From the IMG/VR virus record IMGVR_UViG_3300043772_000643, positions 1 to 31,080 of that record: 31,080 nt of DNA; one strand, 5' to 3'. Shown here piece by piece: positions 26,875 through 31,080 of the stretch. This DNA is from a virus. The notes below the pieces were generated by a model. That model was not told the origin of the DNA. It saw nothing but the letters and a program-made list of their open reading frames with translations, and did not search any database. Each line of letters starts with the position of its first letter. The stretch's first letter is position 1. A program made the translations under genes and the position numbers.

Positions 26875-28551
26875 TTAAATTGGATACGTTAAGACGCCCC
26901 AATAGCCGGTGTTGTTGTTAAAGTTGCTGTTTGTTAAATCAGCTGAAAGACCGGTACTTGAATTATAAAATCGCAAGGTAACATTGGTATCTGCTGCTTC
27001 AATAAGCAAAAGCAAACCGCCGCAATTTGCTAAGGCTGGAGTGCTGTGGTAATAAGTAACAGCGCCCCCGCCCCTAGTAGTTCCGTTAGACGCAAATGGT
27101 AGACCGGTCAACTGGGCAGAACCGGTTGCAGAACCTTTGCTTGAAAGGTCAATATTAAATGTCGCATACACCATGTTTCCTATTTTTGTGTACAAACCAC
27201 TGCGCGCTGAATATGTAATTCCGGTCGTGTTTCCGCCAAATCGAATCCCGGGTGTCCAACTACCTTCCTCATAGTCGTCCAGCGTGTTTGCGTCAGACGA
27301 TGCGGATTGTGTAGCAGGGAAAGCGATACCTGTACCTGTTGCGGTTGTTGAGCCACCAGACAACGACAAGATATTGCCGGTGGAAAGTATCCGCATACGT
27401 TCGGTGTTGTTAGTTCTAAACTCCATTCCATAGTTATTAAATGTGCCGAGCACTCCAACGCCAGAGCCAGTGTTTCCAATTAAAACTTGCGGTGCTGAGT
27501 CTGACCCAAAAGAACCAAACCCATTAGAAACAAATGTTTCCGAACCAGTAAATGTTCCAGTGCGTCCAACCAATACCCTTCCGCTGGAGTCGATGAGCAT
27601 TCGAGTCTGTGCTGCTGTTCCATCGTAGAAGAACAACGAGCCAGCAAAACCAGAGGATGCGTTGCCTGTGCCTATTTGATAGGTGCGAGAACCTTTAAAA
27701 ACAACTTGAGTATTAGCGCCAGCATCTGTTGTAGTTAATGTAAGCGGTGTTCCCTGACCAGTTGCAGCCTTAATATGCACTTGCCCGTCAGCGCTCGTAG
27801 TGCCAACTTGCACAAGGCGGTTGGTATCAATCTGCATCGCCAAGCTGCCTCCGGTGTAGAAGGTCATGGGGAGGTAAGTGCCGGTGCCGCGAAAACCAGC
27901 ATTAAAACGAGCATCTGTTGAAAGCGATGAAACACTAAGAATGGATGTGTTCGCTAAATCACTGCTGCTGCCAAAGTTGACGCCAGAAACAGTGCCACTG
28001 CCACTTGGCAAAAACTCAACAATAGTGGCTGAGTTCGCCGTACTAGTCTGGAACATCACACGGTTAGCCAGCGTCGCATTGCTGAAATCGCCTGTAATGC
28101 GATTGCCTGTGCCGGTGAAGGTTAGGTTGCCGGAGTTACTCGCACCAGCAGACGTGACAGAACCAGTCGTGGCAAAGTTCGTACCATTAAACGTAAGACT
28201 TGCGCCTGTGGTTGAAACCTTGCTACCGTTTAAGTAAACAATCCCATTAGCCGCGCCATACGACAGCGTTTGACTGGTTGTAACAACCTCAGTTGCAATG
28301 TTGGCAGTCGTTACATTTGCTGTAGTGATCGTAGCGTTCGTTACATTAGCAGTCGTAACCGTCACGTTAGTTAGCGTCACATTGCCACTGGTGACAGTGA
28401 CATTCGCCAACGTCATGTTGTTCAACGTGCTAACCGTGTTGCCTAGCTGTATCGCCGTATTGCCAAGCGTAATCGTGGTTGCAAAGTTAGCATCCAGTTG
28501 CGATAACGGTATCGTTGCCGTTGCATTTGCAAATGTATTAGGTACTGGCAT
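26875..28551 (-). CDS. Long tail fibre / adhesin with repetitive shaft
   Basis: A 558-aa fibre. The N-terminus MPVPNTFANATATIPLSQLD is a usual attachment segment. Residues about 30-100 are a near-regular NVT repeat (NVTVTSGNVTLTNVTVTTAN), the rest of the shaft alternates Ser/Thr/Gly strands with SLAMQIDTNRLVQVG and RMLIDSSGRVLVGR, typical of phage fibre and chaperone-less trimers. The C-terminal domain begins NTLDDYEEGSWTPGIRFGG and ends in YWGVLTYPI, a recurring receptor-binding head in environmental phages. It should form the host-recognition fibre. Stop is followed by a 39-bp gap before the next tail gene. Confidence 0.85.
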   Translation of the reverse strand: MPVPNTFANATATIPLSQLDANFATTITLGNTAIQLGNTVSTLNNMTLANVTVTSGNVTLTNVTVTTANVTNATITTANVTTANIATEVVTTSQTLSYGAANGIVYLNGSKVSTTGASLTFNGTNFATTGSVTSAGASNSGNLTFTGTGNRITGDFSNATLANRVMFQTSTANSATIVEFLPSGSGTVSGVNFGSSSDLANTSILSVSSLSTDARFNAGFRGTGTYLPMTFYTGGSLAMQIDTNRLVQVGTTSADGQVHIKAATGQGTPLTLTTTDAGANTQVVFKGSRTYQIGTGNASSGFAGSLFFYDGTAAQTRMLIDSSGRVLVGRTGTFTGSETFVSNGFGSFGSDSAPQVLIGNTGSGVGVLGTFNNYGMEFRTNNTERMRILSTGNILSLSGGSTTATGTGIAFPATQSASSDANTLDDYEEGSWTPGIRFGGNTTGITYSARSGLYTKIGNMVYATFNIDLSSKGSATGSAQLTGLPFASNGTTRGGGAVTYYHSTPALANCGGLLLLIEAADTNVTLRFYNSSTGLSADLTNSNFNNNTGYWGVLTYPI

Positions 28552-30282
28552 TTAGAACCTCGCTCTCAATTCATGCTCAAACTCGAAGCCGTTAATCGTG
28601 AATGGAGTAACGCTACCCTCCAGCGTAATCCCCAAATACTTGCCAAACATTTTGGCATCTTTCTTGTACAAGTAGTAGCCACTGCCAGCACTGTTTGCCG
28701 CAGCCCACCCAATAATATTTCCAGAGCCATTGCTCCAAGAAATAGGACTGCCAACATTATTCAGCCAAATGATCGCATTGGAAAACTCAATGGCTGGCGA
28801 CTGTTGATTTTCTGAATCCACATAAGCATCAAAGATAATTGGCTCACCACCAAGGGTTGCTTCAATGCCAATCTTTAATGCCTGCTTGTCACGAATAGGA
28901 TCGCCCATTGGCAACAAAGCAGTTTCCAAAATCATATCTACCGGATTCAAGACATCTTCGTAAAACTGATGCAAGTCTTTTCCGCTAGTGCCATACAGGT
29001 TTAAGAATCCATCCTTAAATGCTGGCACAACAAAGTAGCAATCCGTTAATTGATTGGTAAAGAACCACTTGCGCTCAAAGAATGCTGCCTGTATCCAACG
29101 CTCAGTACCATCGTCATTAAACTTAAAGTTAAATACGGCACATAAAATGTTATTGATTAAGCACTGCCCACCGCTAATAAACTCATCAAAGTTAATTACG
29201 GGGAATACGCCATCCAACGGATCACTAATCTTAGTCGTGGTTGCACCCACCAACGCATAGACCCCGTACTCGTTCATAAACAGCACGGAACGGAAGTAAG
29301 GGAAAATAGCGTGTTTTAGCTTGGAACCAACTGAGGCAGATACGTTGGTATTCGTAAACAACGTAGTGCCAAGCGTAGAATCTACCCGCACATCCGAAAA
29401 GACGTTAATACTGTCTTCGCCAAACACATACAAGAAGTTGTTGGCAGAAAGAATGCGGGTAATTTCGGTACGCAACGTCGAATCACTTAACGTAATAAAG
29501 CCAGCCGTTAAGTTAATAAAATCATTGTAGGTATCGGTTGCTGTGTAATACACGGTACGATCCTGCGCAATCCAAGTACGACCTGAGAAAGTGGCAATAT
29601 CAGATCCACTCTGATTCAAAATCGTGCAAGTCACATTGGCATTGGTGCCTGCGCCAGTAATAGTGACAGTTGGTGCGGAGGTATAGCCTGTGCCAGCTTC
29701 CGTCACAATCACTTCCGATACCGCATTGGCAACCACTACCACCGTACCCGTTGCCTGTACGCCATTCGCTTCATTGGGTGCGCCAAAGGTAACAGCAGTA
29801 TTGGATGTCAGATAGCCACTGCCACCATTATTGATGGTAATCGTATTGATGCTGCCAATGGAATGCAAATTGGTGCCATCCCAAGTCTTGTAGCCTTTGA
29901 CCGGATCAATAATTAACGCACGTTCATTGCGCCACTGCGTAATCATTACATCGGCATTGGAAAAGGTATTTGCCGGAGCAATGTTTCCTTGAGCGCCTGT
30001 CGTAATGTTGACATACTGTGCCGATCCATTGTCTTGGAACGCCAGCACATACTCGTTGTTGCTAATGTTGACAGAGCCTTGAAACGAAACATTTGCAGTA
30101 AATGCAACATTCGCAAGCTGCTGATTGCCGGGTGTAATCTTGAGGTTGCCGTAGCCAATGGGCTGGATGTTTTCTAGCCAGCTAAACTCGCCATCACCAA
30201 TTACCGTGCGGTTATTTTTGGTGTTAAGACCTTTGAAGTCTTTGACTACGGCGTAATTTTTTTTCTGCTCTGCCGCAGCCAT
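28552..30282 (-). CDS. Tail nozzle-like protein with inserted beta domain
   Basis: A 576-aa protein. The start NYAVVKDFKGLNTKNNRTVI is typical of podovirus tail tubular B/nozzle proteins, followed by beta-propeller-like blades (YVNITTGAQGNIAPANTFSN; TQWRNERALIIDPVKGYKTW; FPYFRSVLFMNEYGVYALVG). At about residues 150-230 there is an inserted Gly/Val/Thr domain (ITINNGGSGYLTSNTAVTFG; SEVIVTEAGTGYTSAPTVTI), a repeated GG/GTGY-type module known from surface proteins. C-terminal strands end FEFEHELRARF. The gene is 1 bp from its neighbours in both directions. Confidence 0.75.
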   Translation of the reverse strand: MAAAEQKKNYAVVKDFKGLNTKNNRTVIGDGEFSWLENIQPIGYGNLKITPGNQQLANVAFTANVSFQGSVNISNNEYVLAFQDNGSAQYVNITTGAQGNIAPANTFSNADVMITQWRNERALIIDPVKGYKTWDGTNLHSIGSINTITINNGGSGYLTSNTAVTFGAPNEANGVQATGTVVVVANAVSEVIVTEAGTGYTSAPTVTITGAGTNANVTCTILNQSGSDIATFSGRTWIAQDRTVYYTATDTYNDFINLTAGFITLSDSTLRTEITRILSANNFLYVFGEDSINVFSDVRVDSTLGTTLFTNTNVSASVGSKLKHAIFPYFRSVLFMNEYGVYALVGATTTKISDPLDGVFPVINFDEFISGGQCLINNILCAVFNFKFNDDGTERWIQAAFFERKWFFTNQLTDCYFVVPAFKDGFLNLYGTSGKDLHQFYEDVLNPVDMILETALLPMGDPIRDKQALKIGIEATLGGEPIIFDAYVDSENQQSPAIEFSNAIIWLNNVGSPISWSNGSGNIIGWAAANSAGSGYYLYKKDAKMFGKYLGITLEGSVTPFTINGFEFEHELRARF

Positions 30283-30283
30283 A

Positions 30284-30922
30284 TCAATACCCCGCTGTGT
30301 AAGGTGTCGGCAGCCTGCGAGTAAAGGTGGTGTTCAGAGCTTCCATAACGTGCTTGGTGTACTCTTGCTTGAAGATTTCAGCCTCGCCGTAGGATTGCTC
30401 TTGGTATTTTGCTATGTAAGCGGCGTAGAACGGCACCGCTTCAGTAAAAGGTGTTGGTAATACTTCAACGTCAGCACCGTTGGTCATTGGATCAACCAAG
30501 ACAACAGTATCAATCTCCATCTCGTATGCCTGATCAGGCTTGGGGCCAATAAAAATCTTCTTAGGCCCGTACATGGAAAAGCCTACTGGACGCCCAGTGT
30601 AGTTTTGCCAATAGCGCAACTGTGCATTAAAGTCAGTCCAAGGCAGGTAGTACAGCGGAATGCGCGAGTTCCCCCAGTAGAGGATCACATTCAGCACATC
30701 AACGGTATTGACGCCTTCAGGCAAGTCAGCAAAGTCGATAGTTTCGACGTTGTAGGTTACCGTGTGATTTTGCAAAACGCGATTGCACCCTGAGTCTCGG
30801 ACTAGGGTGTTACGCCCATCGTTTATGTAGTCCGTTAGCTCTGCATCTGTCCAGAAGTTCGCATTAACGTCATGTAATAAACGCCGGGTCTGCGTAATGT
30901 AACCAGCAAGCGTATCTGCCAT
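30284..30922 (-). CDS. Tail adaptor (head-tail connector-like) protein
   Basis: A 212-aa protein. MADTLAGYITQTRRLLHDVN with FWTDAELTDYINDGRNTLVR is the opening of podovirus adaptor/tail tubular A-type proteins, which sit between portal and nozzle. Further motifs are DLPEGVNTVDVLNVILYWGN, RPVGFSMYGPKKIFIGPKPD, and a helical end FYAAYIAKYQEQSYGEAEIF. Size fits the family (about 190-230 aa). The nozzle gene starts 1 bp after its stop. The start at 30922 is 2 bp past the stop of the preceding gene. Confidence 0.8.
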   Translation of the reverse strand: MADTLAGYITQTRRLLHDVNANFWTDAELTDYINDGRNTLVRDSGCNRVLQNHTVTYNVETIDFADLPEGVNTVDVLNVILYWGNSRIPLYYLPWTDFNAQLRYWQNYTGRPVGFSMYGPKKIFIGPKPDQAYEMEIDTVVLVDPMTNGADVEVLPTPFTEAVPFYAAYIAKYQEQSYGEAEIFKQEYTKHVMEALNTTFTRRLPTPYTAGY

Positions 30923-30924
30923 TT

Positions 30925-31080
30925 TTAACCATCAAGGTTTGCAACTTTCGCCGCACCCTTTGCCTTGGGCATTGGGGCGGCTACTCGTTCCACCACTGGG
31001 GCTGACAAGTGGACGGGCTTTACAGACTCTTTCGAAAAAGAAAACAAGGCCAGCTTTTCCATTGCTTCGTCAAACTGGTT
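30925..31080 (-). CDS. C-terminal end of a late protein (partial)
   Basis: Fifty-one residues and a TAA stop are visible, running off the right edge of the window: NQFDEAMEKLALFSFSKESV, KPVHLSAPVVERVAAPMPKA and KGAAKVANLDG. The Ala/Pro/Lys-rich tail looks disordered. It lies directly upstream of the adaptor gene, where a capsid or connector protein is expected, but too little is seen for an assignment. Confidence 0.6.
   Translation of the reverse strand, partial: NQFDEAMEKLALFSFSKESVKPVHLSAPVVERVAAPMPKAKGAAKVANLDG

Noticed and set aside
25512-28555. Several rightward open frames of 60-119 codons across the fibre genes
   Set aside because: They are the reverse of repetitive Val/Thr/Ala-rich fibre genes, whose codons avoid stops on the opposite strand; no ribosome sites are seen.
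1-31080. Temperate lifestyle with integration
   Set aside because: No integrase, attachment site or CI-like full repressor is seen. The XRE protein is small and Cro-like. Genes beyond the window could change this.

Overview
The window is part of the genome of a tailed bacteriophage, most likely a short-tailed (podovirus-like) phage of a Gram-negative bacterium. The evidence is a large terminase, a tail adaptor and tail-nozzle protein, tail fibres, four large helical or low-complexity proteins where podoviruses keep their internal (ejection) proteins, a holin/endolysin pair, a YqaJ exonuclease beside a putative annealing protein, and very tight packing with ATGA/TAATG overlaps. I see no integrase, tRNA or rRNA. 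The TTATCCACA DnaA boxes and the Shine-Dalgarno sites fit a proteobacterial host, but the host cannot be named from this window. Both ends are cut inside genes.

Layout. (1) 1-3204, leftward: large terminase (cut at the left edge), a DUF5672 glycosyltransferase-like protein, a small unknown protein, a Cro/XRE-type regulator and a small conserved phage protein. (2) 3205-3693: intergenic region between divergent operons, rich in TTGAC-type words and a GTCAATTGAC palindrome. (3) 3694-5633, rightward: small early proteins and an ArdC-like antirestriction protein, closed by a clear terminator. (4) 5634-6237: no gene; an iteron-like array of about nine 12-bp repeats, two tandem perfect DnaA boxes and a promoter, so a candidate replication origin. 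(5) 6238-11571, rightward: small (often membrane) proteins in an overlapping chain, YqaJ exonuclease, putative annealing protein, a winged-helix protein, a small protein with an SSB-like C-terminal tip, a cysteine-rich exported peptide, a PD-(D/E)XK resolvase-like nuclease and a second glycosyltransferase-like protein. (6) 11570-31080, leftward late operon, read from right to left: tail adaptor, tail nozzle, long fibre, small tail proteins, second fibre, membrane/coiled-coil protein, an unknown 115-aa protein, an acyl carrier protein, a beta-ketoacyl-synthase homologue, a 148-aa protein, four large putative ejection proteins, a run of small proteins, a lysis cassette (membrane protein, holin, M15 peptidase), a DUF6321-like protein, a methyltransferase and a small basic protein, ending in a terminator at 11570-11598.

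The standout is the acyl carrier protein plus beta-ketoacyl synthase pair at 23022-24436. The two genes are joined to each other, and to an unknown upstream gene, by ATGA overlaps inside the virion gene block. Both keep their key residues (Ser42 of the carrier; Cys132, His274, Lys302 and His307 of the synthase). This suggests a phage acyl-chain chemistry made at the time of virion assembly, with unknown product and target. No transacylase, reductase or phosphopantetheinyl transferase is visible here, so the pair would have to borrow these from the host or from genes outside the window.
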